Part shown: positions 33,291 through 42,940 of the stretch, piece by piece
How positions within the stretch are numbered: the stretch's first letter is position 1
Layout: every line of letters begins with the position of its first letter
NCBI GenBank assembly: GCA_026928255.1
Contig: JAIXKJ010000003.1
Span: 521,833 to 585,832, forward strand
Direction: 5' to 3'
Source of the DNA: Anaerolineales bacterium
GTDB taxonomy: Bacteria; Chloroflexota; Anaerolineae; Anaerolineales; Villigracilaceae
DNA: 64,000 bases
The notes under the pieces: generated by a model
Databases searched by the model: none
Told to the model about the DNA's origin: nothing
The model's input: the letters and a program-made list of their open reading frames with translations, nothing else
Made by a program: the position numbers and the translations under genes

Positions 33291-36200
33291 TTACCTGTTT
33301 TTCAACGCCCGCCAGACTTTTTCGGGCGTAACGGGGTTCGCGTCAATGTCAATGCCGAGCGCGTCGAAGACCGCGTTGCCGACGGCGGGCGCGACGCCGT
33401 TCATCGGAATTTCGGCGACGGCTTTCACGCCGAACGGATGACTCGGCTCGAACGTCTCGACGAAGATGGTTTCCAGTTCGGGCATTTCGTCGGCGCGGAA
33501 GACGTGATAGCGGTCTAAATCTTTTTCGTAAACGTTGCCGTTTTCGTCGAAGCGCATTTCCTCGCAGACGGCGTAACCGAGCGCTTGCGTCATGCCGCCT
33601 TCGATTTGACCCGAAGCGGTGAGCGGGTTGACGATTACGCCTGAATCAACCGCCATGACCAAACGGTCAACGGTAACTTGACCGGTCTCCGTATCCACCG
33701 TAACTTCGGCAAATTGCGCGGCGAAGGGCGGCGGCGACGACGGCGAAACATAACTGCCGACTCCCATAATCTGTTCCTGATTGCTGCGATGCAAACTTTC
33801 CAACGCGATTTCGCTCAGCGGAATAGATTGTCCGTCGGGCGCGATGACCATGCGGTTGACAAGTTGCAAATCGGAAGGGTCAACGTCCAACCCTTGCGCT
33901 TTGAACATTTCCACCGCGCGCGCTTTGATGCGCTCGGCGACGACGTTGGCGGCTTTGACCGCCGCCGCGCCGGAAATATACGTCGTGGACGAAGCGTACG
34001 CGCCTTTGTCGAACGGCGTGAAATCGGTGTCGGACGAATAGGTGATCATGTCTTCGATTGGAACGCCCAACACTTCCGCCGCCATCTGCGCGATGACCGT
34101 GTCCGAACCTGTCCCCAAATCCGTCGCGCCGACGAGCAGGTTGAACGAACCGTCGTCGTTCATTTTGATCGAAGCGCCGCCCATGTCGAGATAGGGAATC
34201 GCCGTGCCTTGCATGACCAACGCGACGCCGATGCCTTTGCGCTTTGAAGTTTCAGGTTTTTCAGTGTCAGGTGTCAGGTTTTTACCTGATGCCTGATGCC
34301 TGATGCCTGACACATTTTTTCGCCACTCTTCGTTGCCGAATTTTTGATCCCAGCTAATCGCCGCTTTTCCTTGCGCGACGCATTGCTCCAACCCGACAGT
34401 GTGGACAATCTCCGGGCGCGGCTCGCGTCCTTCGTTCCACGCCGTCGAGAAGGGATGATATTCGCCCGCGTGAATGGTATTCCTCAAACGAAATTCAATC
34501 GGGTCGAAGCCCATCGCGCGCGCGATTTTTTCCATGTGGCGGTCGAGGGGCCAGTAACCCTGCGGGACGCCGTATCCGCGAAAGGCGCCGGCGGGCGGCG
34601 TGTTGGTGTAAACCACGTCCGCGTAGAATTGGATGTTCGGCGCTTTGCGATATTCGCCGTCGCCGACGTATAATGCCATCGCTTTATGTCCGGTGTTGCC
34701 GGTAACCGTCAGCGCGTGGCAGCCGTACGCGCCCGTGTCGGACAAAGCGTACATGGCGTTGGCGGTGATCGTGCCGTCTTTCTTCACGCCGGTTTTCAAA
34801 CGCACGCGCATGGGATGGCGAGAACGCGCCGCGATGAATTCCTCCTCGCGGGTGTACTCGTAGATGACCGGGCGCTTGGTGGCGATGGTCAAATGCGCGG
34901 CGACGTCTTCCATCAGCACTTCTTGCTTGCCGCCAAATCCGCCGCCGATGCGCGGCTTGATGACGCGGATTCTTTTTACGGGCAAATCCAAAACGGGCGC
35001 TAACATGCGCCGCGCATGAAACGGCACTTGCGTGGACGTGCGAATGACGAGGCGGTCGTCTTCGTCCCAATAGGTAACGCAGACGTGCGGCTCGATGGAA
35101 ACTTGTTGCACTTTGGGGACTTCGTATTCGGCTTCAAAAATTTCGTCGGCTTCGGCGAAACCTTTGTTCACGTCGCCAATGTCAATGCGGATTTCGGCGG
35201 CGAGATTTTTGTCGGGGTTTGAGTCGGCGAAGTTGACGAACTCCGGCTCGTCGTGAATCTTGATCGCGCCCGCTTGCATGGATTGGCGCGTGTCCAAAAT
35301 CGCCGGCAGAATCTCGTATTCGACTTCGATTAGCGTCAGCGCCTTCTCCGCAATTTCGGGCGTTTCCGCCGCGACGAAGGCCACGCGGTCGCCGACGAAG
35401 CGCACTTTTTTATCGAGCGAAAACGTGTCCAGCGGTCCGGGGATTGGGTCGGATTGTCCCGCCGTCGAATACACGACTCGAGGAATGTCGTGCCAGGTTA
35501 ACACCGCCGCCACGCCTTCGAGCGCGCGGGCTTTACTCGCGTCAATGTGTTTGATGAGCGCGTGCGCGTGCGGCGAATGCAAGACTTTCGCGTACAACAT
35601 GCCGCGTATGTCCACGTCGGCGGTGAACGCGGATTTTCCCTGAACGAGTTTGACGGCGTCCACTTTCTTTTCGGGCTTGCCGACGGTTTGCCATTTGCCC
35701 GATTCAGGCGCGACGACGACTTTCGGTTTGGTCAACACGTTGAGCGTTAAATCGCCGCCTTGATTCGGCATGTCGGGTTGCGTTTCGCCCCAACTGCCCA
35801 AGTCCCAGCGCACGGCTTCGCCGCCAAACTCTTCCTCTCCGCGCAAAACGGCGGCGGCTTTTAGCACGGCTTGCACCGGCTTTTGATAACCCGTACAGCG
35901 GCACAAAACTCCCGCCAACGCCTCGCGGACTTCTTCTTCGCTGGGATTGGGATTTTTATCTAAGAGACTCTTCGCCGCCAACACCTGCGCGGACGTGCAA
36001 TATCCGCATTGAATCGCGCCGTTCTCGACGAACGCCATTTGCAACGGATGCAAACCCTCGGTCTTGCGCCAGCCTTGTTCGGGATGTTCGCCCAACGCTT
36101 CGATAGTGGCGACGGCATGACCTTCCGCTTGCGCCGCCAGCATCGAACCGGCGTTGACAATTTTTCCGTCGAGCAACACGCCGTCCGCGCCGCTCAAGCC

Positions 36201-36320
36201 TTGCTCGTCGCCGAACTTCGCGCCGTGAAAGCCAAGTCCGCGCAGGGCAGTCAGCAACGTCGTCGAAGCGGGCGCGTTAATCGCGTGTTCCGTTCCGTTA
36301 ATTTTGAGGGTAATATCCAT
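33291..36320 (-). CDS. XDH-like molybdenum hydroxylase: FeS and Mo domains fused
   Basis: 1009 residues. Residues 1-80 have the plant-ferredoxin fold, but the four cluster cysteines are replaced by D38, S43, D46 and G58 (KFGDEQGLSGADGVLLDG). The second [2Fe-2S] site is intact: C105, C108, C140, C142. Residues about 230-1009 are the molybdopterin domain, with KPRIGGGFGGKQE, GAFRGYGVPQG and the late AEIPMNGVAP that supplies the active-site Glu. It should hydroxylate a purine or related ring, passing electrons to the FAD subunit (40070-40819). A repeat is inserted in frame at about residues 669-690. Start ATG 36320 has AGGAG upstream. Confidence 0.88.
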   Translation of the reverse strand: MDITLKINGTEHAINAPASTTLLTALRGLGFHGAKFGDEQGLSGADGVLLDGKIVNAGSMLAAQAEGHAVATIEALGEHPEQGWRKTEGLHPLQMAFVENGAIQCGYCTSAQVLAAKSLLDKNPNPSEEEVREALAGVLCRCTGYQKPVQAVLKAAAVLRGEEEFGGEAVRWDLGSWGETQPDMPNQGGDLTLNVLTKPKVVVAPESGKWQTVGKPEKKVDAVKLVQGKSAFTADVDIRGMLYAKVLHSPHAHALIKHIDASKARALEGVAAVLTWHDIPRVVYSTAGQSDPIPGPLDTFSLDKKVRFVGDRVAFVAAETPEIAEKALTLIEVEYEILPAILDTRQSMQAGAIKIHDEPEFVNFADSNPDKNLAAEIRIDIGDVNKGFAEADEIFEAEYEVPKVQQVSIEPHVCVTYWDEDDRLVIRTSTQVPFHARRMLAPVLDLPVKRIRVIKPRIGGGFGGKQEVLMEDVAAHLTIATKRPVIYEYTREEEFIAARSRHPMRVRLKTGVKKDGTITANAMYALSDTGAYGCHALTVTGNTGHKAMALYVGDGEYRKAPNIQFYADVVYTNTPPAGAFRGYGVPQGYWPLDRHMEKIARAMGFDPIEFRLRNTIHAGEYHPFSTAWNEGREPRPEIVHTVGLEQCVAQGKAAISWDQKFGNEEWRKNVSGIRHQASGKNLTPDTEKPETSKRKGIGVALVMQGTAIPYLDMGGASIKMNDDGSFNLLVGATDLGTGSDTVIAQMAAEVLGVPIEDMITYSSDTDFTPFDKGAYASSTTYISGAAAVKAANVVAERIKARAVEMFKAQGLDVDPSDLQLVNRMVIAPDGQSIPLSEIALESLHRSNQEQIMGVGSYVSPSSPPPFAAQFAEVTVDTETGQVTVDRLVMAVDSGVIVNPLTASGQIEGGMTQALGYAVCEEMRFDENGNVYEKDLDRYHVFRADEMPELETIFVETFEPSHPFGVKAVAEIPMNGVAPAVGNAVFDALGIDIDANPVTPEKVWRALKNR
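34264..34313. repeat. Palindromic GTGTCAGG repeat inserted in frame in the XDH gene
   Basis: Plus strand: two GTGTCAG units, a T-run, and three CTGATGC units ending GCCTGACAC, so the ends are inverted. It encodes SGIRHQASGKNLTPDTEKPE-like residues on the minus strand, a polar stretch between conserved segments, and shares its core with the repeat after ruvB. Confidence 0.75.
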
Positions 36321-36357
36321 AAGAGACTCCTGTAAAAAACTTAAGTCAAGCGAGATT

Positions 36358-36846
36358 TTAATTCTTCCCATATTTTGCTTTTCGCAGTTTAAGGTCTTTC
36401 AACCAAATGTCCGCCGCGTGCTGATATGTGGCTTGCCAGTTAATACGCGACGCGCTTATTTTCTTTTGACGAAACGCGAGCGCTTGTAAATTTTCATCGG
36501 GGCTAGGCGCGAGGTTTACGCCTAGTTTCTCCGAAAATAAATCGGGCAATTCGCTTGTCGAGAGATATTTTCTTTCAAGCCAAACTGCCGCGCTGTAAAA
36601 GAATTTCAAAATTAGTTGACGTTCCGCAATCAGATTTTCCGCGATTGGTTCGACGTAAATCGCATATTGCGGATGACGCAAAAACAGCGGAATTAAACTT
36701 AACTGCAAGCGCGTTTCGGGACTTTCCGCGAGACGTTTGATTAATTCGTCAGGCGAAAGCAGGGGCGGATGACGCGAATCTTCTCCAAGCATGAAATGCA
36801 CATCCCGCGCCCAAAGTTCTGAAACCAATAGATCGTTGTCGAACAT
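36358..36846 (-). CDS. Protein of unknown function between M16C protease and XDH genes
   Basis: 162 residues, mostly alpha-helical, soluble: MFDNDLLVSELWARDVHFML at the N-terminus and a basic tail. I do not recognise the family. It resembles the small helical proteins that bind nucleic acid or toxins only in general look, not in motifs. It lies 6 nt after the protease stop and 37 nt before the XDH start, and its codon use is somewhat AT-richer than those two genes. Confidence 0.55.
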   Translation of the reverse strand: MFDNDLLVSELWARDVHFMLGEDSRHPPLLSPDELIKRLAESPETRLQLSLIPLFLRHPQYAIYVEPIAENLIAERQLILKFFYSAAVWLERKYLSTSELPDLFSEKLGVNLAPSPDENLQALAFRQKKISASRINWQATYQHAADIWLKDLKLRKAKYGKN

Positions 36847-36852
36847 TTTGAG

Positions 36853-39762
36853 TTACGCCGCTTTCGTGATTTTCAATTGCGCTTCCGAATTTTCCAGCGC
36901 CGACTGCGAACCGACGACGACCAGCGCTTCGGAACTTGCGACCTTTTCCAGCGCTTCGCCAAAGGCGACGAAATCTTCGCCGTTTGCGGATAAAACTTCG
37001 TCGCGGTATTTCTGGCGGTCTTCGTCCGTGCGCCCGACAAGGTAGCGCATCATCGAGGTGTGCCCTTTTGCGTCGGGCAGTTGATGCGAGTCTAAGTCGC
37101 CGATGGCGGCGATGACGGCTTTCTTCAATTCGTTTTCGTTAAGGCGCGAGTCGCTTAACCCTTTGAGGAAAGCGGCGGCGCTGTCGTAACTGGCGATTGT
37201 TTTGTCAATGTTTGGGTCGCGGTAAGAGAGGAAGGAAAAGACGCCGGTCGCGTCGTCGAATTGCGCGAACGCGCCGTACGCGCCGCCTTGCACGCGGATT
37301 TTTTCCCAAAGGTGGATCATGCCCAAATAGCCGACGACGACCATCGAAGAGCCGTCCAACTCGTAGCCCGCGTCGTACAAGTTCGCGCCCTTCGCCACAT
37401 AGTTGACTTGCGCGGGAATCGCCAGCCCTTCTTTTTGCAAAGACGGCTGAAAGTCGAACGGCGCGAGGTCGGCGTTTTTGACGGGCAAAGCAAAAATAAA
37501 ATTTTCCAAATACGGGCGAAAGATTTTCCAGTTTTCCGCGTCGAGCGTAACGTTGCACAAAAGCGTTTTGCTGTTAATCAGCGCGTCGCGCATCGTTTCC
37601 AACTTCTTCAAAACGCCTTGCCAGTTTTTGTCAATTTCGGCGACGAGTTCGCGCAAGGCGAAGAGATAACTTACGCCGCCCATTTGCTCGTTGATGTAAC
37701 TCGCGCCGCCAAATTGCGCCCGCAAACGCATGTTGGCAAAGCGATGTCCCGCTGGCGCTAAACCCGCTTCCGCGTCCGATTTTTCTTCCATCGCAATTTG
37801 TTTGACGCGCTCTTTGTTGTCGAGCTTTGCGGTCAATAAAACGTCGCGCAGGATGCTTAACATTTCGTTGGCTTGATGCGCCGTAGATTTTCCGCGAACG
37901 ACGAAATAAGCGCGGCTCTCCCGCGATTTGAACGTTGTCGTCGCAAACGCCGAAGCGTGAATTCCGCCCGTGCTTTTTCCGATGCGCTGCGAAAGTTTGA
38001 CGTAATCTTCGCTTTCAGTTCCCGTTTCAAATAACGCGCGCGCGAAGATTTCCGTCAGCGGAAGCAGCTCGCGCGGCAGGGCGCGCATGTCGAAGGCGAG
38101 GTCGAGGTAAACGATTCCGTTCGTGAATAAATCGTGATAGAGGATTTTTGAATCTTGCGCTTGAATCTCTTCGATGGGAATCGTGCGGATTTTTTTGTCG
38201 AGGTCGTCTAAATCGAGGACGGGAAGTTTTGCCAACTCTTCGGGCGAGTCGGGAGTCTCTTGGCGCAGTTGCAACGCGGCGGCGGTTTCGATGTGCTTGC
38301 GGATTTCGTCCGCGCTCATGTTCTGCTTGGCAGATTCCAGCCTGAGCGTTTCCTGCGCTTCAAGGCGCTGACTCATCTCCGCGTCCGGTTTGAGGCGCAA
38401 GACGACGCGGTGCATATTGTCTAGCAAAAGCGTTTGAATCATCTTTTCAAAATAGCGCGAATCGTTTTTGAGGCGATTCTTTATGTCTGCGAGCGGCGCT
38501 TCAAAAGCCAGCGGCTCGAAGGGGTCGCCGTCATAAAGCCAAACGGACAGGGCGCGGAGCATGACGGCGATGCCGCGTGGGAAGCCGCCTGTGTTGTTTT
38601 CGCGCAGGGCGAATTCGAGCGTGTTGAGCGAGGCGGCGATTGCGTCGGGGTCAATGCCTTCGAGGGCGAGTTGTTGCAGCGTGTTGAGGATTAGGTTTTC
38701 GATTTTTTTCGCGTGGCGCGCGCGCGTCCCTTTTAAGCCGACGGAGAAAATCGGTTCGCGCAAATCGCTTTCCAAGCCGATGCCCGCGACATCTTCGCCT
38801 AAGCCGCTGTCTATGAGCGCTTTACGCAGCGGCGAAGCGGGCGTGCCCATCAGCGCGTGGGCGAGGATGGCGAGGCTTAAATCTTGCGCGGAATTTTCAG
38901 GCGCGGGCAATTTCCAGTTGACGGTGAGGTAATGTTTGGCGTCGAGGTCTTCGCCTTCGCTGGCGGCGTAAGCAAACTCCAAGCGTTTGGCGCGTTTGAA
39001 AGGTTTGGCAAGCGGCACGCTCGATTTAACTTTTTTGCGCTTAAACGGTTTGAGGTAATTTTCCATCAATTTGAGGCGTTTTTCGGGGTCGTCGTTGCCG
39101 TAGAAAAAGATGAACGAGTTGGACGGGTGATAATAGGTTTCCCAAAAAGCGCGGAAGTTTTCGTAAGTGAGGCTGGGGATTTGCGCGGGGTCGCCGCCCG
39201 AATCCGCGCCGTAGATGTGTTTTGGGAAAAGCGACTCGATGATGACTTTGCCCAAATAAGAATCGGGCGAGGAGTACGCGCCCTTCATTTCGTTGAAGAC
39301 TACGCCTTTATACGTCAGCGGCGCGGACGGGTCTTCGATTTCGTAATGCCAGCCTTCTTGCATCAAGGTCTGCTCGCTGAGCAGCGGGTGAAAAATCGCG
39401 TCCGCATACACGTCAATCAGATTGTAAAAATCTTTTTCGTTTTGACTGGCGACGGGATAGCAGGTTTTATCGGGGTAGGTGAAGGCGTTGACGAAGGTCG
39501 CCAGCGAACCTTTGAGCAATTCGACGAACGGCTCTTTGACCGGATATTTTTGCGAGCCGTTCAAAACCGAATGTTCGAGGATGTGCGCCACGCCGCTTGA
39601 ATCTTTGGGCGTGGTGCGAAAGGTTACGCCGAAGACTTTATTTTCGTCGTCGTTGACGATTGAAAGCAAACGCGCGCCGGTGCGTCGGTGTTCGTAGAGT
39701 CGCGCCAACGAGTTGATTTCGGCGATGCGTTGTTCTTTGACGAGGATGAAAGATTTGCTCAT
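36853..39762 (-). CDS. M16C-family zinc metallopeptidase (presequence protease-like)
   Basis: 969 residues, the length of PreP/Cym1-type peptidases. The inverted zinc motif is HILEHSVLNGS (HxxEH), with the distal Glu in the conserved EPFVELLKGSLATFVNAFTY to NEMKGAYSSPDSYL region. The second half (about 500-969) is the catalytically inactive partner that closes the chamber. It degrades short peptides such as signal peptides; no signal sequence suggests a cytoplasmic place. It sits inside the XDH gene group, perhaps by chance. Confidence 0.93.
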   Translation of the reverse strand: MSKSFILVKEQRIAEINSLARLYEHRRTGARLLSIVNDDENKVFGVTFRTTPKDSSGVAHILEHSVLNGSQKYPVKEPFVELLKGSLATFVNAFTYPDKTCYPVASQNEKDFYNLIDVYADAIFHPLLSEQTLMQEGWHYEIEDPSAPLTYKGVVFNEMKGAYSSPDSYLGKVIIESLFPKHIYGADSGGDPAQIPSLTYENFRAFWETYYHPSNSFIFFYGNDDPEKRLKLMENYLKPFKRKKVKSSVPLAKPFKRAKRLEFAYAASEGEDLDAKHYLTVNWKLPAPENSAQDLSLAILAHALMGTPASPLRKALIDSGLGEDVAGIGLESDLREPIFSVGLKGTRARHAKKIENLILNTLQQLALEGIDPDAIAASLNTLEFALRENNTGGFPRGIAVMLRALSVWLYDGDPFEPLAFEAPLADIKNRLKNDSRYFEKMIQTLLLDNMHRVVLRLKPDAEMSQRLEAQETLRLESAKQNMSADEIRKHIETAAALQLRQETPDSPEELAKLPVLDLDDLDKKIRTIPIEEIQAQDSKILYHDLFTNGIVYLDLAFDMRALPRELLPLTEIFARALFETGTESEDYVKLSQRIGKSTGGIHASAFATTTFKSRESRAYFVVRGKSTAHQANEMLSILRDVLLTAKLDNKERVKQIAMEEKSDAEAGLAPAGHRFANMRLRAQFGGASYINEQMGGVSYLFALRELVAEIDKNWQGVLKKLETMRDALINSKTLLCNVTLDAENWKIFRPYLENFIFALPVKNADLAPFDFQPSLQKEGLAIPAQVNYVAKGANLYDAGYELDGSSMVVVGYLGMIHLWEKIRVQGGAYGAFAQFDDATGVFSFLSYRDPNIDKTIASYDSAAAFLKGLSDSRLNENELKKAVIAAIGDLDSHQLPDAKGHTSMMRYLVGRTDEDRQKYRDEVLSANGEDFVAFGEALEKVASSEALVVVGSQSALENSEAQLKITKAA

Positions 39763-39800
39763 AAAGTTCCTTTTATTGAAAGTTCAAAATTGCAGGTTCG

Positions 39801-40073
39801 CTAATAAAGGTCTTCTTCGTCTTCTAAAACGGGCGGCGGGGACGAAATGGCGTAATCCCAAATTCCGCTTTCTTTCATGGCGGCGGCGACGTCGTAGGGT
39901 GTCGGCTGATATTTGTACGTTTGCTTTTCGACGAATTCCAAAATCAACTTGTGCGGCGGACGCTCGACCTTGAAACTTTTTTGCACGTGATTCAAAAAGT
40001 ATTTTGCGCTTTCGTTGGAGATGCCGAAAATCCGCGCGACCTCTTCAAAGGCTTTGATTTTCGGCGCGGTCAT
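39801..40073 (-). CDS. Small helical protein coupled to XDH FAD subunit
   Basis: 90 residues from ATG 40073, in an ATGA overlap with the FAD-subunit stop, so it is almost certainly translationally coupled. It reads MTAPKIKAFEEVARIFGISN, then KSFKVERPPHKLILEFVEKQ and an acidic tail (PPPVLEDEEDLY). No family recognised. An accessory or maturation factor for the molybdenum hydroxylase is possible from position only. The frame extends upstream but that part overlaps the FAD-subunit gene. Confidence 0.6.
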   Translation of the reverse strand: MTAPKIKAFEEVARIFGISNESAKYFLNHVQKSFKVERPPHKLILEFVEKQTYKYQPTPYDVAAAMKESGIWDYAISSPPPVLEDEEDLY

Positions 40074-40819
40074 GTCAAACTTTCGAGCGCGCGCTTCGCC
40101 AACGTCGCGGCGACGTCCATGCGGTATTCGGCGGACGCCCATTCGTCGGCGGCTTCGTGATAGGCGTTTCGCGCCGCTTCTTGGATGCCGTGCGCTTCCG
40201 TGCCGTCTAGCGCCAAGAGCGGAGTTTTGCCGTAACCGCAAAGGAAGAAGCGCGCGCGTCCCGAATTCCAGCGAGCGACTGCCGCGCCGACGAGCGGTTT
40301 GTCGGCGGGCGTTTTGGAGACGTACTCAAAGGCGGATTTGGCGTTGCGCGGAACGGCGATAGATGTAATTAATCCGCGCGGACGGACGAGCAGATATTCG
40401 CTCAGGCTGACGGTAACGGGCGGCTGGTCTTTGTTAAACGGCTGATATTCTATTTTTGAGTCTAACGCCAGAAGCATGGTTGTAAAGGGCGAGCGCCCGT
40501 CGCTGGCGACGAGAGTCCCCGCCACGGTGGCGGCGTTGCGGACGTTGAGCGGCGCTTCGAGTTTGATGGTCGTTTTCAACGCGGCGGACGCATGTTCGGA
40601 TTCATAAAGCGCCTGCAACGCGCAAGTCGCGCCAATTTGCAAATCGTTGCCGACGGCGCGCAGCGAACCCAAATTCAGGCGTTGTAAATCCACGACGGAG
40701 ACAGAATCCGCCGTCGGGTGAGAGAGAAGCGTGCCGCCGCCAAGCGGAACGGTTTCGGGTTGAGTCAAAAGCGCGAGCGCTTCGTCGAGAGTTTGGGGTC
40801 GGTGGTAAGTCGTAATCAT
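40070..40819 (-). CDS. XDH-like FAD-binding subunit (CoxM/XdhB-type)
   Basis: 249 residues. FAD-pyrophosphate loop LGGGTLLSHPTADSVSVVDL and APLNVRNAATVAGTLVASDG fit the CO-dehydrogenase flavoprotein family; the C-terminal domain contains KTPADKPLVGAAVARW. It should carry electrons from the FeS/Mo protein at 33291-36320 to an acceptor. The two subunits are separated by a protease and two small genes, an unusual split. A TATAAT and GGAGG precede its ATG. Confidence 0.85.
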   Translation of the reverse strand: MITTYHRPQTLDEALALLTQPETVPLGGGTLLSHPTADSVSVVDLQRLNLGSLRAVGNDLQIGATCALQALYESEHASAALKTTIKLEAPLNVRNAATVAGTLVASDGRSPFTTMLLALDSKIEYQPFNKDQPPVTVSLSEYLLVRPRGLITSIAVPRNAKSAFEYVSKTPADKPLVGAAVARWNSGRARFFLCGYGKTPLLALDGTEAHGIQEAARNAYHEAADEWASAEYRMDVAATLAKRALESLT

Positions 40820-40839
40820 AGAAAGCCTCCATCGGCTTG

Positions 40840-40845
40840 ATTATA
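40840..40845 (-). promoter_or_regulatory. Candidate -10 box (TATAAT) before the XDH FAD gene
   Basis: Minus-strand TATAAT 20 nt before ATG 40819, with GGAGG between them. It suggests the XDH group has its own promoter after the UPF0126 gene. Confidence 0.45.
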
Positions 40846-40851
40846 AAGCGT

Positions 40852-41457
40852 TTACGGCGAAGGGAGCGTTACTTTGAAACGCGCCGCCAGCAGACGCATG
40901 GCGAAAATGACAGACGCGCCGACAACCGCCGCGACGGACATGCTGGACAGATGGTAGAAATAGAGAACGATAAATAGCGTTGTGCCGACGAACGAACAGG
41001 TGGCGTAAAGTTCGGCGCTTTGACCGAAGACTTGCGGAATTTGGTTGCTCAACACGTCGCGCAACACGCCGCCAAAGATGCCGGTAACGACTCCCATGTG
41101 GACGGCGATAATCGGCGACAGGTTGAATTGAAAGGCGTAGGTCGCGCCGAGTATGCTGAACAGCCCCAGCCCAACCGCGTCGGCGACGATGAGCAGTTTG
41201 CGCGAGACGCGGTCAAAGCGGTAAAAGGCGACGAGGGCGAGGACGAAGGCGGCGACGGTCAGCGCGGGGTCTGCCATCCAAAAGACGGGCGTGCGCCCCA
41301 AGAGCAAATCGCGGACGGTGCCGCCGCCAAAGGCGGTAACGTAGGCGATGGTGATCGCGCCGACCAAATCCATTTGGCGCTTCCGCGCTTCGAGCGCGCC
41401 CGAAATAGACGACGCGGCGACGGCGACGTAGGTGAGGAAGATGAGAAGTTCGTCCAA
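40852..41457 (-). CDS. UPF0126/TRIC-like membrane protein
   Basis: 201 residues with about six hydrophobic helices. The duplicated signature is AFGGGTVRDLLLGRTPVFWM in the first half and GIFGGVLRDVLSNQIPQVFG in the second, the pattern of the YadS/YicG (UPF0126) family, related to TRIC cation channels; some members are linked to glycine uptake. Start is TTG 41457, giving MDELLIFLTYVAVAASSISG; no better start is visible. It follows the thioesterase by 11 nt. Confidence 0.9.
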   Translation of the reverse strand: MDELLIFLTYVAVAASSISGALEARKRQMDLVGAITIAYVTAFGGGTVRDLLLGRTPVFWMADPALTVAAFVLALVAFYRFDRVSRKLLIVADAVGLGLFSILGATYAFQFNLSPIIAVHMGVVTGIFGGVLRDVLSNQIPQVFGQSAELYATCSFVGTTLFIVLYFYHLSSMSVAAVVGASVIFAMRLLAARFKVTLPSP

Positions 41458-41468
41458 AGTCGGCGGCG

Positions 41469-41945
41469 TTAATCGGGATACACTTTCCAGCCAAATTCGT
41501 CGAGGCGCGTCATGTCCAGCCGTTCGGCGGGGACGTTGATGTGAACGCCCGTCGCTTCGGCGAGCAGTTCGCCTGTTTCCGCGTCATAGATGCCGCCCCA
41601 GGCTTTGGCGACGCGCCCCTTATCCTCGATAATTTTTCCGACGAGTTTGAGCGGTTTGCCTATCGGCGTGTTTTTGCGGTATTTGATTTCAAGTTTTCCG
41701 GTGAACATAAAGCGCGGATTTTTCTCGTCCGTGCCCATGTAGGCTCTGCCGGAAATTTCGTCAAGGATGGCGGCGACGATTCCGCCGTGCAGCACGCCGG
41801 GGAATCCTTCAAAATGTTCGGGCGCGGTGTATTCGGCTTCGATCACGCCCGCTTCGACTTCGTAAAAATGCAAGTGCAAGCCGACGGGATTTTCCACGCC
41901 GCAGATGAAACAATTTTTGGAACTGGCTTGTTTTAATTTGCTCAT
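41469..41945 (-). CDS. PaaI-like hotdog thioesterase
   Basis: 158 residues. The hotdog core has [20 protein letters not shown], including the HGG loop and catalytic acid of PaaI/YbgC-type acyl-CoA thioesterases. An N-terminal [20 protein letters not shown] matches a family extension with a CxxC-like pair. The natural acyl-CoA is not known. ATGA overlap with the LLM oxidoreductase stop shows coupling. Confidence 0.88.
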   Translation of the reverse strand: MSKLKQASSKNCFICGVENPVGLHLHFYEVEAGVIEAEYTAPEHFEGFPGVLHGGIVAAILDEISGRAYMGTDEKNPRFMFTGKLEIKYRKNTPIGKPLKLVGKIIEDKGRVAKAWGGIYDAETGELLAEATGVHINVPAERLDMTRLDEFGWKVYPD

Positions 41946-42940
41946 GCTTGCGCGAAGGTGTCAATCAACAATTTGAAATTTCCGCCGACGGGGTACAAAA
42001 TCGGGCAGGTGCAGCCGCGTTTTTTGTACTCTTCCACTTTGGCTTTCGCTTCGGCGGGAGTCCCCGATGCGGTAATCTTGTGGACGAGTTCGTCTGGCAC
42101 AAGGTCTTTGGCTTGCATCACTTGTTCTTTCGTGGCGGGCCAGCCGAGAATGGATTGAATTTTTTGAATCACGTCGTCCGAGACGTTGGAGGCTTTGGCG
42201 ATGTGCGGCTGTTGAGCGATGTATTGGCAGAGCAGCATTTTTGTGTAATCAATGGCTTTATCGTGATCTTCGTCCACCGAGCAGACGATTAACTGCGGAC
42301 GGTCAAAGTTTTCCATTTTACGCCCGGATTTTTTCAAACCGTTGTGCAGCAATTCCATCGCTTTGTCGTTGTATTCGGGGGCGACGCAATAATTCAGAAC
42401 CGCGCCGTCCGCGACTTCGCCTGCGAGTTCCATCATTTTGTCGCCCGTCGCGCCGATCATAATCGGCACGTTGCGCGGTTCGCGCCGCCCGTAAACTACG
42501 TCCAACTCGATGCCGTTCACATGGATGAAGTCGCCGTCGAAAGTAACGCGCTCCATGTTAAGAAGTTTTTTCATCACGAGGACGGTTTCTTTCATGGCGG
42601 TTAGCGGTTTCTTGCGCTCGATGCCGACGTTCGCCGCCAGCGGATCCCACCAAGCGCCCAAGCCGCAGATGACGCGATTCGGCGCGAGGTCGTCGAGCGT
42701 TAGAAAGGTGGCGGCGAGGAGTCCGATGTTGCGCGTCCAGTTATTAATCACGCCCGAACCGACTTTGATTTTTTCGGTTACGGCGGCGTAGCCAGCCATC
42801 GGCACAATCGCATCGCGGACGAGGCGGCTTTCCGCCTGCCACACGGCTTCAAAGCCTTTCGCTTCGGCGTATTTGGCGTAATCGAGTCCGTCGCGCAGGT
42901 CGTGCGAGTCTTGCAGATAAAGAGCCATGCGTTCAGTCAT
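41942..42940 (-). CDS. LLM-class F420-dependent oxidoreductase
   Basis: 332 residues from ATG 42940, chosen for the AGGAG 7 nt upstream; the longer frame adds 14 residues. It is a luciferase-like (TIM barrel) enzyme: [51 protein letters not shown] and [20 protein letters not shown]. Relatives include methylenetetrahydromethanopterin reductase-like and glucose-6-phosphate dehydrogenase-like F420 enzymes, so the substrate cannot be named. Location beside the F420 genes supports F420 rather than FMN as cofactor. Confidence 0.9.
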   Translation of the reverse strand: MTERMALYLQDSHDLRDGLDYAKYAEAKGFEAVWQAESRLVRDAIVPMAGYAAVTEKIKVGSGVINNWTRNIGLLAATFLTLDDLAPNRVICGLGAWWDPLAANVGIERKKPLTAMKETVLVMKKLLNMERVTFDGDFIHVNGIELDVVYGRREPRNVPIMIGATGDKMMELAGEVADGAVLNYCVAPEYNDKAMELLHNGLKKSGRKMENFDRPQLIVCSVDEDHDKAIDYTKMLLCQYIAQQPHIAKASNVSDDVIQKIQSILGWPATKEQVMQAKDLVPDELVHKITASGTPAEAKAKVEEYKKRGCTCPILYPVGGNFKLLIDTFAQA

